Positions 1 through 11,029 of a stretch of 64,000 nucleotides of DNA are shown in pieces. The translations under genes and the position numbers were made by a program. Origin of the DNA: Trichaptum fuscoviolaceum. Taxonomy: Eukaryota; Basidiomycota; Agaricomycetes; Hymenochaetales; Trichaptaceae. The notes beneath the pieces were generated by a model. It was not told where the DNA came from and made no database searches. It was given only the letters and a program-made list of their open reading frames with translations. Positions within the stretch are counted from its first letter, which is position 1. Every line of letters begins with the position of its first letter. The DNA is taken from contig CAJSYZ010000003.1 in NCBI GenBank assembly GCA_910574455.1, positions 3,595,250 to 3,659,249 on the forward strand, written 5' to 3'.

Positions 1-470
1 AATTTCTAGACATTGTGATTACCAACAATTACCCAAACACAGGAATTTGCTACGTTTCGCGAGGGTCATCGTGAATCCAGACCTCGTTCCTCACTCTGGG
101 ATAGAGCTTGCGAATATCTAATTGGAAGTCAGTTCTGGTTCACGTTAATGACATAGTAGCATAGAGCAATCTTCTTCAAATTTTGTTTCATACGTCCAAA
201 TTCAGACAGCATACTCCTTGGATGTAGCTGTACTGTCCCCAGGAACGCCAATGTTTCGACAGAAAGTAAGAAAGGCCAATCATAATAATGAGTTTGTTGA
301 AGGAACGGGCACTTTCTACAAATTCGGTTATCAAGATTTAATAGACATATTACTAGCCGGTCAATTCATACCCGTTCAAGTTGCCGGCTAATGGTAAACT
401 TAGACACCGGGATCTGCGACTTCATTGTGTTCGTCTCCACATCTAGAACAACAAGTACAAGGTCTGCAAA
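1..470. other. Upstream region of AP-3 mu, no firm gene
   Basis: No confident gene is visible. On the minus strand a 64-nt stretch (about 117 down to 54) sits between a plausible acceptor and a GT and reads IRKLYPRVRNEVWIHDD, which looks protein-like and could be one exon of a gene leaving the window on the left. I could not connect it to a start or to other exons, so it is only a possibility. The rest is the AT-rich 5' flank of the gene starting at 471. Confidence 0.3.
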
Positions 471-2278
471 ATGCCAATTGATGGTCTTATCATCTTAGAA
501 CCCAACGGGTGAGTACGTTTGACCTTTGTTGTCCTTGAGAAACTCCCTCTTATTTTCCTGTGCCTGGTAATCAAAGCCATCCAATTGTCCAAACAAACTT
601 CAAGACCACTTCTCCTGCCTATCCTCTCCTACACATCGACGCGTTTAATAATGCAGTCGCAGGATCTCCTGACGGCAGGGTTGATCCAGTCATCTATGTC
701 CCAGCACATCAAGGTCCTTCAGCTTGTTGTCATGTAGAATGTGGCGGACTGAGGCTATTGTGCCCAGTTAGCGGCGATGGTGAGCTCATACCTTCCTGAT
801 GTTCGGATGGCCTTACGAGACATTTATCAAGTCGACCCTGTGTTTGTATTTGCATTCTTGCAGACATTCGTAGATACATTGCAGGATTATCTCGTTGAGA
901 TATCCACCTCAAGTCTGAGGGATCATTTCGATGTCGTTTACCAAGTGAGTAATTAAGTCGGTCTAGTTGTTTGCTCAGTTCTTATATCATGATATTATGC
1001 TAGCTCTTCGAGGAAATGCTTGACAGCGGCCATGTCCTCACGACCGAGCGAAGTGCCTTGAAAGACATCGTCATCCCCCCGTCATTACTCACTAAGATAC
1101 TATCCGCAACTGGCATGTCTGGACTAGCTAAAGCAAGTTCAAACCCATTCCAGTCTCCCATCCCTTGGAGAAAGCACGGTATCAAGTACAACAACAACGA
1201 GATGTACTTTGATATCATTGAGGATCTGCACGCCATTGTGAACAAGTGGGTCTATCAGGCTATGGGATTATTCTCGGAACACTGCGCTTAATCATGTGCG
1301 ACGCAGGGGCGGGACGGTCTTGTCCAGTCAAGTGTGGGGTAAGATTGATTCTAACAGTCGTTTATCAGGTTAGTGCGTGTACACATCTCATTTGTTCAAT
1401 GTAAATCGACTAGTCATTCTAATATTCTATATTCTTTAGGGATTCCCGATTTATTGCTGACCTTTACCAATCCTAAGATTCTGCATGATTGCTCCTTCCA
1501 CCCTTGTGTGAGGTACCCGTCATCTCTGCAAGTGGGAAAACCGCCTCTGAAGCTTGTTTCGTTAGGTTACAGAAATGGTCGCGAGATAGTGTTCTGACCT
1601 TTGTACCTCCTGATGGACATTTCACTCTCATGGAATACCGATATGCGTTGCCTTCTAGCGGGATAGCCAACACACGACAAATACCCGTACCCTTCACGCT
1701 GGTCCCGACTATTGTCGTCTCGGAGAACGGAGGTGGGCCTTACTTTTCTCTAACGATGCGACTTTTGACAATGGTTTATCTTAATATAGGTACATTTGAC
1801 TTCACCTTGTCCTCCCGACTATCTACACGCCTCATAGAACGCATAACGATAGAGTTGTATCTCGGTGATGATGCGACAGGCGCGAATTGTACTGTATCAT
1901 CGGGTGCATCTTGGGGTTTCAATCCTAAAACGCGGGTATGGTCCCCTTTTACAAATCTATTGGTTCCATCATCTTACTTGGCCATGAAGACACTGAGCTG
2001 GGAGATCCTCAAGGCTCCTCAGGGCTCCTCACACAATCTGCGCGGCACTTTTTCAGCACCGTGAGTCAAGTAGATTTATTGTCATGTCAGTCTAATTAAT
2101 GTGATAATTCAGGACTCAAAAGAATCGACCATCTAAGGCATTTCAGATAACCTTTGACATAAACCAACACACCTTCTCTAATCTTAAGGTCGACCAACTT
2201 CGAGTTTCGCATGAAAATTATAAACCTTACAAAGGCGTACGGAGTAGGTCCCGTGGTGAAGTGGAGTGGAGATGGTAG
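471..2278 (+). CDS. APM3: AP-3 adaptor complex, mu subunit
   Basis: This is the medium (mu) chain of the AP-3 clathrin-adaptor-like complex, which binds tyrosine-based sorting signals and carries cargo from Golgi/endosomes to the vacuole. The start is the ATG at 471 (MPIDGLIILEPNG), followed by a 68-nt intron and HPIVQTNFKTTSPAYPLL, the N-terminal longin-like part. The middle has CCHVECGGLRLLCPVSGD and the conserved DIVIPPSLLTKIL. The C-terminal mu-homology domain follows: SGIPDLLLTF, a conserved LTFVPPDGHFTLMEYRYA and SWGFNPKTR. Nine small introns (about 50-70 nt) give ten exons; the last codes for KPYKGVRSRSRGEVEWRW and stops at 2278. Splice sites were chosen because each keeps family-typical sequence in frame. 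AP-1 and AP-2 mu are less likely, because the N-terminal sequence and the ECGGLRLLCPV stretch are AP-3-like. Confidence 0.93.
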
Positions 2279-2365
2279 TATTTTGATATGTGTATGTTCG
2301 TTTAGTAGCAGTGAAATCACCAAGGTTCAGATATTAGGAATGATCAAATTAATGCAACGAAGACC

Positions 2366-3659
2366 CTACAAGGGGAGAGATTTATTAAACTTGCCATAAG
2401 TTTCGCTGACTTTTCCCCAATGAACCGCCGAGAAGAAATTCTCTATGTACTTCTCCTTGCCCCAGACACCATAACCACTGCTTAGCCACGCATGCTCGTA
2501 CGCAGAAATGCAGAAAAGCGGATATAAAGACCTGCTGACTAGGTTGTACACTTTCTTTCGCCCTTCCTCTGGATCGCCATTGTTATCAGAGACGCCAAAG
2601 TTGTATCCGAGACTCGGCGATGAATGAAAGGATCGTGCGGGTGTATGTGGGTTGATAGGAGGAGGTGTGGATGTCATACCAGACATAGGGGAAGTCACGG
2701 ACGGACCGCTGGGAAGCGACGGAGCTACGTTGCCGCGCGCCATTACCGCACCCAATGATTGTGCTGAGTTCTCTCCAGCTATTATTTGCCTGACGACAGT
2801 GTTCTGCTCCCGGTTGTGAGCGAGTCGCGACCGTACCAGCAAGGTGCCTGCTCCGAAGGTAGGAATGACAGCAAGTCCACCATAGCCGTCTGAGGCTAGC
2901 CACACCCAACCAGAGGACATCATTCCCTTCGCAGTGGCGAGCACACGAAGTTTGAGGTCTGCCAATGAGCCAAACTCTTTCGTGATTGCAGATCCTATTG
3001 CTTGACTGATCTCCTTTTCATTAGTTGAAGTTCCACTCGGTGGAGGTTTCTAAAGCAAGAAAATGATCTCGATCAGGTCAATTGCAATAGAAACGAAAGT
3101 GTCACTGACTAGATTATCCAAAAAGAAGCTATTGTTAATGGCAAGACTGGCGTAGTTGAATGCCTGAATATGTTCTTCGTCTCCGGTAATCGAAACAAGA
3201 GTTTGCATGGGGGATTTAGTAGCAAGGCTTGTTCCTACGCTAGATGAGAATAGTTATGTGACAAAGGCTGAAATTTGGGGTACCTTTTGTTGCCTCAGTC
3301 AATCTTTCTAACAGCCCATCCTGCCATTCCAGTAGAGTCTGTAATCCCTGCGGGGTCAAAAAGCTGCCCACACCATTTTCGGTGGGATACTCCAGAGCTC
3401 GTCGAGTGTGTAGCATTCGTTTGCTTGAGCTAGCTTCGCACCATCTTTGGCACGCACATGTATACGATGTGCGAGAGGATGCGGTGACCAGTTGTCGCCC
3501 GAGGTTGTTCATGAGGAGGTGGACGCGTGCGTTTGCGAATAAGTTCAAAAATTCAGGACGACTGAAAAGTGCGGCATCTAAATTTAGCAAACGCGGCGGT
3601 GGGACACAGCCACCGACTTTCCTTGCCAGTGTCCGTGCCAGTGTCCTCCACGTCAACAT
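2366..3659 (-). CDS. SOD-fold mitochondrial small-subunit ribosomal protein (Rsm26/Mrp1-like)
   Basis: The product has the iron/manganese superoxide dismutase fold used by fungal mitoribosomal proteins mS42/mS43. The first ATG is at 3659 (MLTWRTLARTLARKVGG), giving a basic, serine-free N-terminus typical of mitochondrial targeting. Exon 2 reads AFNYASLAINNSFFLDNL, equivalent to the helix of SOD that normally carries a metal-binding His, and exon 3 has SSGWVWLASDGYGG and YEHAWLSSGYGVWGKEKY, the C-terminal SOD domain. Two introns (near 3255-3283 and 3051-3110). The usual SOD metal ligands appear incomplete (for example N rather than H in NNSFF), which favours a structural ribosomal role over an active enzyme. 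Convincing separation of mS42 from mS43 needs a tree. It shares a 61-bp promoter region with OST2. Confidence 0.8.
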
Positions 3660-3720
3660 CAAAACAACATCTTGTGCACGCTCTCCTCTACTGAAGTAAA
3701 GTTGCTCTCTACTTCAAGCC
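3660..3720. promoter_or_regulatory. Divergent promoter between SOD-like mitoribosomal gene and OST2
   Basis: Only 61 bp separate the two start codons, which face away from each other. The two genes must share or overlap their core promoters. No TATA box is visible. Confidence 0.55.
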
Positions 3721-4218
3721 ATGGCACCGAAACCGACATCTACCAAGGCGCAAAGCTCTGTGATACAATCTGCACTAGATTCTCTCACTAACTCGTATAC
3801 TGCGACAACTTCGCCTAGACTGAAGCTGGTCGATGCGTTCTTACTGTTCATAATGCTTTCGGGCATTGCACAGTTCCTGTACTGTGTACTCGTGACGAAC
3901 TATCCTTTTAATGCTTTCCTTGCTGGGTACGTTGATCATTTCGGGGATCTCACTGAGAGATTGTTGATATTAAGTTGTTACACCAATAAATAGGTTCGCA
4001 AGCTGTGTCGGGCAATTCGTCCTGACTGCCTCCCTTCGTTCGCAAGTAAACCCAGAAAACAAGTTGCAATTCCCAGATGTCACTCCAGAACGGTACGATA
4101 TCAGTCACTGCGTTCAGAACGAGATTTATGTTTCTAATCGAATATATCTAGGGCATTTGCGGACTTTGCTTTCGGCTCTATCGTACTTCACTTCTTCGTC
4201 TTTAATTTCTTAGGATGA
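3721..4218 (+). CDS. OST2: Oligosaccharyltransferase subunit OST2/DAD1
   Basis: A small membrane subunit of the ER oligosaccharyltransferase that transfers the preassembled glycan to Asn in N-glycosylation. The start is ATG 3721 (MAPKPTSTKAQSS). Exon 1 gives the cytosolic tail and first hydrophobic helix (LVDAFLLFIMLSGIAQFLYC) followed by NYPFNAFLAG. Two introns follow, after GCTGG and after CCAGAACG. The remaining exons give FASCVGQFVLTASLRSQVNP and a C-terminus AFADFAFGSIVLHFFVFNFLG, ending at the TGA at 4218. The C-terminal FNFLG end is a hallmark of DAD1/OST2. About 125 residues, the normal family length, with three hydrophobic segments. Confidence 0.95.
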
Positions 4219-4412
4219 GTGCGCACTCGGGACGCAATATTAACTACGTTTTGATATCAAAAGAGCGTGACATCTGTCTACTGTACAATGCAATGCGCAT
4301 CTATTCACTGATCAGCGTTGTGCATTTCTTACAGACAGTGTGCGAGTACTCACATCAGGATATGGTGATTATATAGAGTGTGGGTGCAGCAATAAGTTAA
4401 GAAAAGGGAATA

Positions 4413-4873
4413 TTAATGTTTCCTCTCGAATGAAGGCGAGCGCTTTGAATGTCGTTAAAGCTCAAATTGATGCATAGAGTACACTAAGTAACTTACCCCG
4501 AAGACCACTACGGCAAAGTCAAATGCATATTCTCCTGTAGTTTCTTAAGTCAAATGTACCATGACAAAACTTTCAGGTGGCTTTACCCATCTCAAGATAG
4601 GATCTTAGCAGCTCTGGGAAATAGAATCAGGGGTGGGCCTTTGCAGGAGTCTATGGTTGAAGACAAAAGTGCTTACGTCGGATATCTTTGTTTGGGACTT
4701 GAGAGAGAGCAGGACTGATACACAAGGCCAGTGTTGCTCTTATCAGTCTTTGTTTCTTGAATATTCAAGACGAAAGAAGGAACGCACGTTAAACCGGTCG
4801 AACGTTTGACGCCAGCAAGAAATGCGCTAATGAGAAGAGCATCAAAGCCTAGATGGACAAGCTTTCCGAGCAT
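4413..4873 (-). CDS. DUF1748 family small protein, built of very short exons
   Basis: The first exon (4873 down to 4788) codes MLGKLVHLGFDALLISAFLA followed by GVKRSTGL, the signature start of the fungal DUF1748 family, short conserved proteins with one hydrophobic helix and no firmly assigned function known to me. I trace four more small exons: TPALSQVPNKDIR, QLLRSYLEMG, EYAFDFAVVVFG and RSPSFERKH with a stop at 4413-4415. All junctions use GT-AG. The final exon keeps the SFER-type ending expected for the family, which supports the model. About 75 residues. The exons are 20-90 nt, so automatic callers would probably miss or truncate the gene. Confidence 0.8.
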
Positions 4874-5224
4874 GTTTGCGCAAGTAAAGGTTTAGGTTTC
4901 GGTGACTAGTATGGAGCGTTTTAAGGACCAAAGAATGAAGTGATTTACGTGTCCGTCGATGATGGAGTGCTGGTAGATAGAGAGCCGCAGTGTCCGCCGC
5001 ACGACCTGCGAATGCGGACATTGCGATGTCTATGTCACGTGAATTCAGCGCGAAGACCTTAATATAACAGTAATATTGTCTTTAGAGCAGTAACTGGTCT
5101 TCTTACAGACACTCAGAGAGTGTATATAGTTCTATTGGCATGAATCGTAGTATCCATCAATTTCATAGTGGTATATCTTACGGGATATTGTTAATTGAAA
5201 CTTGGTACGCCCCTATACCCACTT
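4874..5224. other. Intergenic, nothing recognised
   Basis: About 350 bp between the DUF1748 start and the 3' end of the isochorismatase-like gene. It must hold the promoter of the DUF1748 gene and the 3' end of the neighbour. I see no coding exon, repeat or strong motif. Confidence 0.5.
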
Positions 5225-6170
5225 CTAATCAATCGGCTTGGATGAACCAAGCAAGGCATTGATTGTCTTTTTCGTGGTCTCACTCTCTTCCTTGATAATA
5301 CCTGCGAAAGCCTTAAAATTAGGCTTCGCAGAATCGGCTACGTAAGTGTGCGAAAAGAATAAGTGCATACACAATGTAGTTTCAAAGCAGACTGGAACTC
5401 ACCCATGATCTGGAAAGCCGCACTTTCACTCGTCGTGATTTGAGCCCCAGCTTGCCTCATACGTGCAAGCGCCCAAGGGATTTCTTCTTTGTTGCAACTT
5501 GAAACACCATCAGCAAGGACATGCACATCGTAGCCACGTTCAAGCAGATCAAGTGTAGTTTGTAGAACACAGATGTGTGACTGACCGAAAGTCAGATAGG
5601 AAGAGGTGTATTAGAAGGAAGATCACCTCTATTCCCATCAGAACTACGGATTTGAGATGCTGGAGTTCAGGAGTCTTCAAATACACTTCTATCTCTGGAG
5701 TCACCAAGGAGAATAGCATTTTCCCGTACGTCTTCAAATGCAAGGGCCCTAATTGAGCGAATTCGAGCTCCGGAACTGTGCTTCCCAGTCCTTCATAAGA
5801 CAATAAGGCTCAGTTCGGTAACACATGACGGTTGAGACAAGAAGGCGTACTTGCAGGGTTCTGCTCTGAAGCGATAACCGGAATGCTGTGAACCTATGAC
5901 AACCAAGTTATAAGAAGCACTGCGCTGACCAGAACTGGACCGCCGACGAACAGCAGATAACATACCTTTGCAACCTTGAGCATCTTATTTGTGGTGGCAA
6001 CAACATGATCAAAGTTGTAGATAGCCTTGCCTTATAATCGTGAGGATCACACATTGGCATTAGGCGGAGCGCTAGCAATTCATATACGGCTCACTGAAGC
6101 AGGACTGCAGATCGGACACGAAGAAAATAGTGCGACCAGGAAGCAACTTGATTACTCGGGCGGCAGCCAT
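5225..6170 (-). CDS. Isochorismatase-domain hydrolase (ISOC1/2-like)
   Basis: Member of the cysteine-hydrolase isochorismatase-like superfamily; the substrate cannot be read from sequence. Start ATG at 6170 gives MAAARVIKLLPGRTIFFVSD, where the Asp of SDLQ is the expected first catalytic residue. Later exons give AIYNFDHVVATTNKML, IPVIASEQNPA, LHLKTYGKMLFSLVTPE (candidate catalytic Lys), LKSVVLMGIE plus SHICVLQTTLDLLERGYDVH (nucleophile Cys), then VLADGVSSCN and TTSESAAFQIMG. The C-terminus is NALLGSSKPID with a stop at 5225-5227. Introns are 50-65 nt. Length about 210 residues, normal for ISOC proteins. Eukaryotic members are often cytosolic, peroxisomal or mitochondrial; no clear targeting signal is seen here. 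Confidence 0.87.
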
Positions 6171-6632
6171 ACTCTTCGATCAGCAACGGAATATACTGCG
6201 TTGACAAGCGTGGGGGAGGGTGCAAGTTCAGTCTCGTTTGGGTCTCATACCGTTCAGAATACACACTGACCTTGGCTGATTCGTTTTCGATGCTGGACAA
6301 TACGTACGCTGTCGAGCGACTGCCAGCGAACGGGATGGAGATAACATCGAATATCTTGATGCCTTGAGCGAAGAGTGTGAGTTGAGCCGAGCACGGCAAG
6401 CAGACGGATTTGACAGGACCCTGATCTTCTCAGGTGTTCAAGTTTCGTGGGATAAAATCATATTCAACCCTCGTCTTCTGGTTTGTGTGTCCACCGAGTT
6501 CACTGTTCGACTTCTGCCTCTTACTCCCATCCCCTCCTCCCGCCGTCGTGCACTCCATTCCCCTCTTTTCTTTCGTCCGCCTGCTACCCAGCAAACACAC
6601 TCTTTTGTACAAAAAGCATAAAATTGAACGAA
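6171..6632. promoter_or_regulatory. Divergent upstream region with pyrimidine-rich tract
   Basis: 462 bp between the starts of the isochorismatase-like gene (-) and the coiled-coil gene (+). Around 6505-6600 the plus strand is strongly C/T-rich (cttactcccatcccctcctc), the usual look of leader or promoter sequence just upstream of a plus-strand fungal gene. No TATA box is evident. Confidence 0.4.
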
Positions 6633-9600
6633 ATGATGGATTTTGCACAACACGGCGTGGACATGACCAGGGAGCAGGAGATCTTGTCAACCAGAAAGAG
6701 GGTATGCTCCCATTCACTGATTTTCCCCGAGCGTTGAAGCTAAATAACTTGTATCCATTAGCTTGAAACGTTCCAATTTCGCCGAACCACCGTCACACCC
6801 TCGCAATCAGCACCTCTCTCACCGACCCAGGCGCATGTACGCTCTCACTCTCGTAACGGTTCAGTTGTTTCTATGTCATTTTCATCTTCAACCAACTCTA
6901 TGGTCTCAACAACTTCTGAAACTACATCCTCCTCCGTTTCCCGGCCGGGATCAACTGCTGGTGGGCGATCGAGGCCCAACTCACATCATCGTCGTCGGTC
7001 TTCCGTTTCTACTCGTGCAGAATCCGCAGATATGATGGGCAAGGCACTACTCGATCTTCCAGCATCGAGCCTAGATGACAACGTGAACTTCGGAGACAAG
7101 GACTCCATTAGGCGAAGAGCCCTGCTCGCCCTTGAAGGGAAGAGCGAATTCTCCCCCAGGAACGCTACTGTTGAGATACCCGACTTGAGTGGCCTTGGCT
7201 TACCACAAAGGACTCAAGACATTCGTAAGTTGTATCTCCTTTATATTATGTTCTTGTCTTATATATTCATTCATAGAGAAACTCCCATTGTCGAGTTTAC
7301 CTTCATTTGGGTTGTCCTCTTTGGCTGGCAAGCGTGATTCCTTTGGAAAGCTCCTTACACCAGCAAGCTCTATAAAGGATCAACTTCATACGCTCATGGA
7401 GGAGGAAGAGGAAGAGGAGGACGAGGGTACCCAATACTTGTCTGACGTTAAGTTTAACGCAGTCTCTACACCGATACGCAAACCCGTGGAGCAGGCTGCG
7501 GAGACGAGTTTCGGTGACAGTGATGCGGATATGTCAATGTTAACCCCGAATGCCCACGCCAACTCGTCGAATGGCTCCGATGCTCCGGAGCTGTCTTTGA
7601 CTACGCCCTCCCCAGTTCCAGTTCGACACCGGCCAGCCAATTTGACTTTGCGCCCTTTAGCATTGTCCCCAAGTGTACCAACCTTGCCAACACCTGCCTT
7701 TACACCGAGTCCCAGGCCGGGCTTGAGGCCTTTATCCTTGACCCCTTCCCCGGATACATCAGTTGTTTGCTCTACTCTTGATAGCTCCGATCTGGATAGG
7801 GTGGGCTCCTTCCGTCGTCAAAACAGCGTTGTTCGATCCCCTTCTCCCTCTTCTCCCTCCACCTCTCAGCGACGGCAGATGTCTTCCGGAAGCATGTCGT
7901 CCATGGGTGCTTCTGCAATGACTAAACGTCAAAGTAGTATATCTTATTTTCGTTCGGTCAACTCTCAATCACCCGCCACCATGTTTTCAGCGGCTTGCCT
8001 CCCGACACCTGGCGCCACACCTACTTCGGAGAGGAGGCAATCCAGTTCGTCTTCTAGCGACACGGATAGTATGATGAGTAGAGACCGTCGTACTGCGAGT
8101 GAGGAAATCTTCATTCATCAGTCTCACGCATCGTTACTGGCACGGATAACTGAGCTTGAGCGGGCTTTGCATAGTCGTCCACGCTCACGCCCGACTTCTA
8201 TGCAGTCTAATGCGAGCGTGGCCTCCTCCGAGCCCCCGGATGAGATGCTTCAACTCGTTGCAGACTTGAAAGCGGAGCGTGATGAACTCAACCGGGACAT
8301 TAACGGATGGCGCCAACGCGTCAAGGATCTTGAGCACGTGAAGACCGTTTTGACTGGCCGCTTGGAAAAGGAGAGACAGGATAATTGGTATAAGGGCGAG
8401 CAGCTCGGTATCCTGAAGGTTGAAAACAACTCAATTGTCGGACAACTGAAGGAACGTGATCAAGAAGTCGCATCTGTTTCACAAAAGCTGGAGCAATCTC
8501 AAGCTCAGCTACGTCAGGCTATTCAAGAACGCGACTCTGTGAAAGAAGATCTGGATGCAGTGAAGCGGCAACTAACAGATTGTCTGGCTTCGAAGAGCGA
8601 TGTTGAGGTCCAGCTTGCATCGCTACATACTGCTTTGGCGACCGAGCGTGCATACAGGGAACAACTCATGCGACAGCTTGACTCGATTGGCGTTCTCAAG
8701 ACACCCGGAACAGCCAGCGAGGCAGTTACAACAAAGCGGATGATATTCAATGTACAGCAACATGGGAATGGTCTTGGCTTCAGGAGTATTGACTCCGCCT
8801 GTACGACTGTCGAATCGGACGAGGGTCAGGAACCATGGAAAGCTCCTTTCACATTGAAGGCAGTCGAGGAAGAAATTGAGACTTCAGAAGATCAGATGTC
8901 CGATCAAGATGATGAACTCGCTCGTTACGAAGAAGAGGACGATTCAGATCTCAGCATGTCGTTGTCTAACTCTAGTTTTGATGATGATATGCCTCGTTCC
9001 GTTTCACACCTCAGGATCGATGCCAGTACCCCTAATTCTCAAAGCTATACGCCCGGCCGCTCTGTATCTGCCTCTCCTTCGCCCTCGCCTTCGCCGTGCC
9101 CCACGCCTGTCCCTCTCCCTTCCCAGGCAGTCGAGGTACGCAATCATGCAAAGAATGCGTCGCTCAGCAGGGCGTGGACTTTCCCGTCTGGTCAGACACC
9201 TTCTCCACGTCGTGATACTGAAGAGGTTGATCGCTTTTTCGGTTGCTTAGAGGACTTTGATGACAACTCGCCCACATCTGATTCTGGCCTTAACGTGGCA
9301 ATGGATAGGCAAAGCTTGTTTAGCAGGGGCTTGCAGGTTAATGATGAAGAGGAGGATGATGAAATGCCACCGTTTGTACTTCCGACTCAGGAGATTTCTG
9401 AAAGAAAGGGTATACTTGATGTTGTCATGGAGGAAGAGGAGGAAGAGGATATCCAAGGTGTTGAAGTTGAGGGTGGTGTGAAGTTTACCTTTCCTACATC
9501 TGTCAGCGACGAGTCGTTAAACTGTGTGTCTCCTCCACCCATGTTTGACCACAGTAGAGAAGAGGAGAGCGCAGTTCCGTTTACGTTCCCTCAGGCAAGG

Positions 9601-10371
9601 ACCCATCCGATTACTGTGTCTCATACCTCATCTGCCATACCTTCTGCTCCCCCAGTCACACCCGTCAAAGTTCCTTTCCCTAGGACTAGTGCCTTCTCGA
9701 CACCATCGAACAAGACGACTTCGGGTTTGCGAGCATTGCCGCCGTCTCGGATTCCGCCCCCATCCCCTCTCAAGTTCTCTCAGCCGAAACCGAAGCCTGC
9801 ACAGCCTGTCCCGCCTCCCAAACGAAAACCAGTCCCAGCAGTCACGTTTTCACCAGCTCCGAAAGTGTCGAGCTCTCTTAAGAAATTTGATCGTGCTCCG
9901 TCGCAACCTCCAACCAAGCTCCGCAAGGAAATCTCGGCTACCAAGACTCCATCCTTTATCCCTCAATTCAAATCCCCCAGTGAGCTATACTTATCTTTGA
10001 CTGCTTCTAATCATCTTATTCATAGAAGCCCAGACCCCAGTTCGACGACACTAACTCCCAACCTTTCCGACGAAGCTTATCCCGCTTCAGCAATCTACTC
10101 TAATGAACCTTCTACGCTATCGTCACGACTGTCGTTTCAGGCCTTTACGCATTTCATGCCTTCGCTGCCCTGGGTGCCACGAGGCGCGAGCAACGTTCGT
10201 AATGAAGCCGCTAAAGTTCCTAGACCTCCAGTCTACGTTGCACGCGAGAAGCAGCTTGCGAAGCTGAGGGATAGGCTTGTTTCGGAGCAAATTGATGCAT
10301 ACGATCCACTGTCATCCTCAGCTCAGATAGAGAAATGCAACAAGTGTCAGAGCGGTTTGATATCTCTTTGA
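6633..10371 (+). CDS. Large serine-rich coiled-coil protein with CxxC tail
   Basis: I do not recognise a named family. The start is one of two tandem ATGs at 6633/6636 (MMDFAQHGVDMTREQEIL). After a short intron the frame continues LETFQFRRTTVTPS. A second intron at 7226-7277 leads into the long exon. Regions in order: serine/proline-rich low-complexity N-terminus; an acidic run of glutamates near 7395-7430; more Ser/Pro-rich sequence; a coiled coil encoded by about 8130-8680 (LKAERDELNRDINGWRQRV); acidic and proline-rich linkers; and a basic C-terminus with KCNKCQSGLISL, a possible half zinc ribbon. About 1,180 residues. A further intron near 9978-10030 is possible because a GTGAGC and a CATAG occur, but the frame is open without it. 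The architecture suggests a scaffold or cytoskeletal/septation factor; this is inference only. Confidence 0.75.
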
Positions 10372-11029
10372 TCTTTTGCACTCCCTACGATAAACCAATG
10401 ACAATTGGAGCAATTGACCACTTTCCACTGTATTTTCCAACAACCCACTGTCACTGCATTTTGCATTCGTATCTTTATTCAGGACTATGCTCATTATCCT
10501 ATGCTATGGAAGAAAACCCACAATGCTTGTCATTCTATGCCCCTTCACCATTGTCATTATCCACTTTTTCAGCATAAGTACATAAATATTTACTTTTTTT
10601 CCTTAAATTTTGTTTTCCGTCGTTCGTCTGAACGTGTTTCATTTCCACTTTGTCTTTCCCATTCCGCTATGGCATTGATGCCAGGCTTGACGTCGCGGAT
10701 GTACAGAAATGATTGTCTTATGATTTTGTTACGGACAGCCTGTATACCTGTAGCTGTACATTGTGTCTGTCTACGAAGTAGGTGAATGATGAGATAGCTC
10801 CGAGTATTGTAAAATCCATGTTTGTGCAACGGAAGTACCGACCGGAAAGTACATTGGACATCGGCACGGCCTGACCGGAAGCTTGGACTTTATCCACAAC
10901 GTTGCTGCCTCATGACTAGGCCTTGACTCTCATGCACGACAAAGATAAGAGATACTAATGGTTGCACTTGAATGCTCTGGAGGGTCCCTAACTATTGTGG
11001 GGCTCCTTCTACGTTCAAGTTAGATTATC
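10372..11029. other. Intergenic, 3' flank and promoter, nothing else seen
   Basis: Contains the 3' end of the coiled-coil gene and the promoter of the DUF3445 gene, both transcribed rightward. The AT-rich stretch at 10570-10620 is probably 3' UTR. I see no exon-like sequence. Confidence 0.5.

Noticed and set aside
3240..3662. TTG at 3662 as start of the SOD-like ribosomal gene
   Set aside because: Non-ATG starts are not expected here; the ATG at 3659 is the next codon and gives the same protein.
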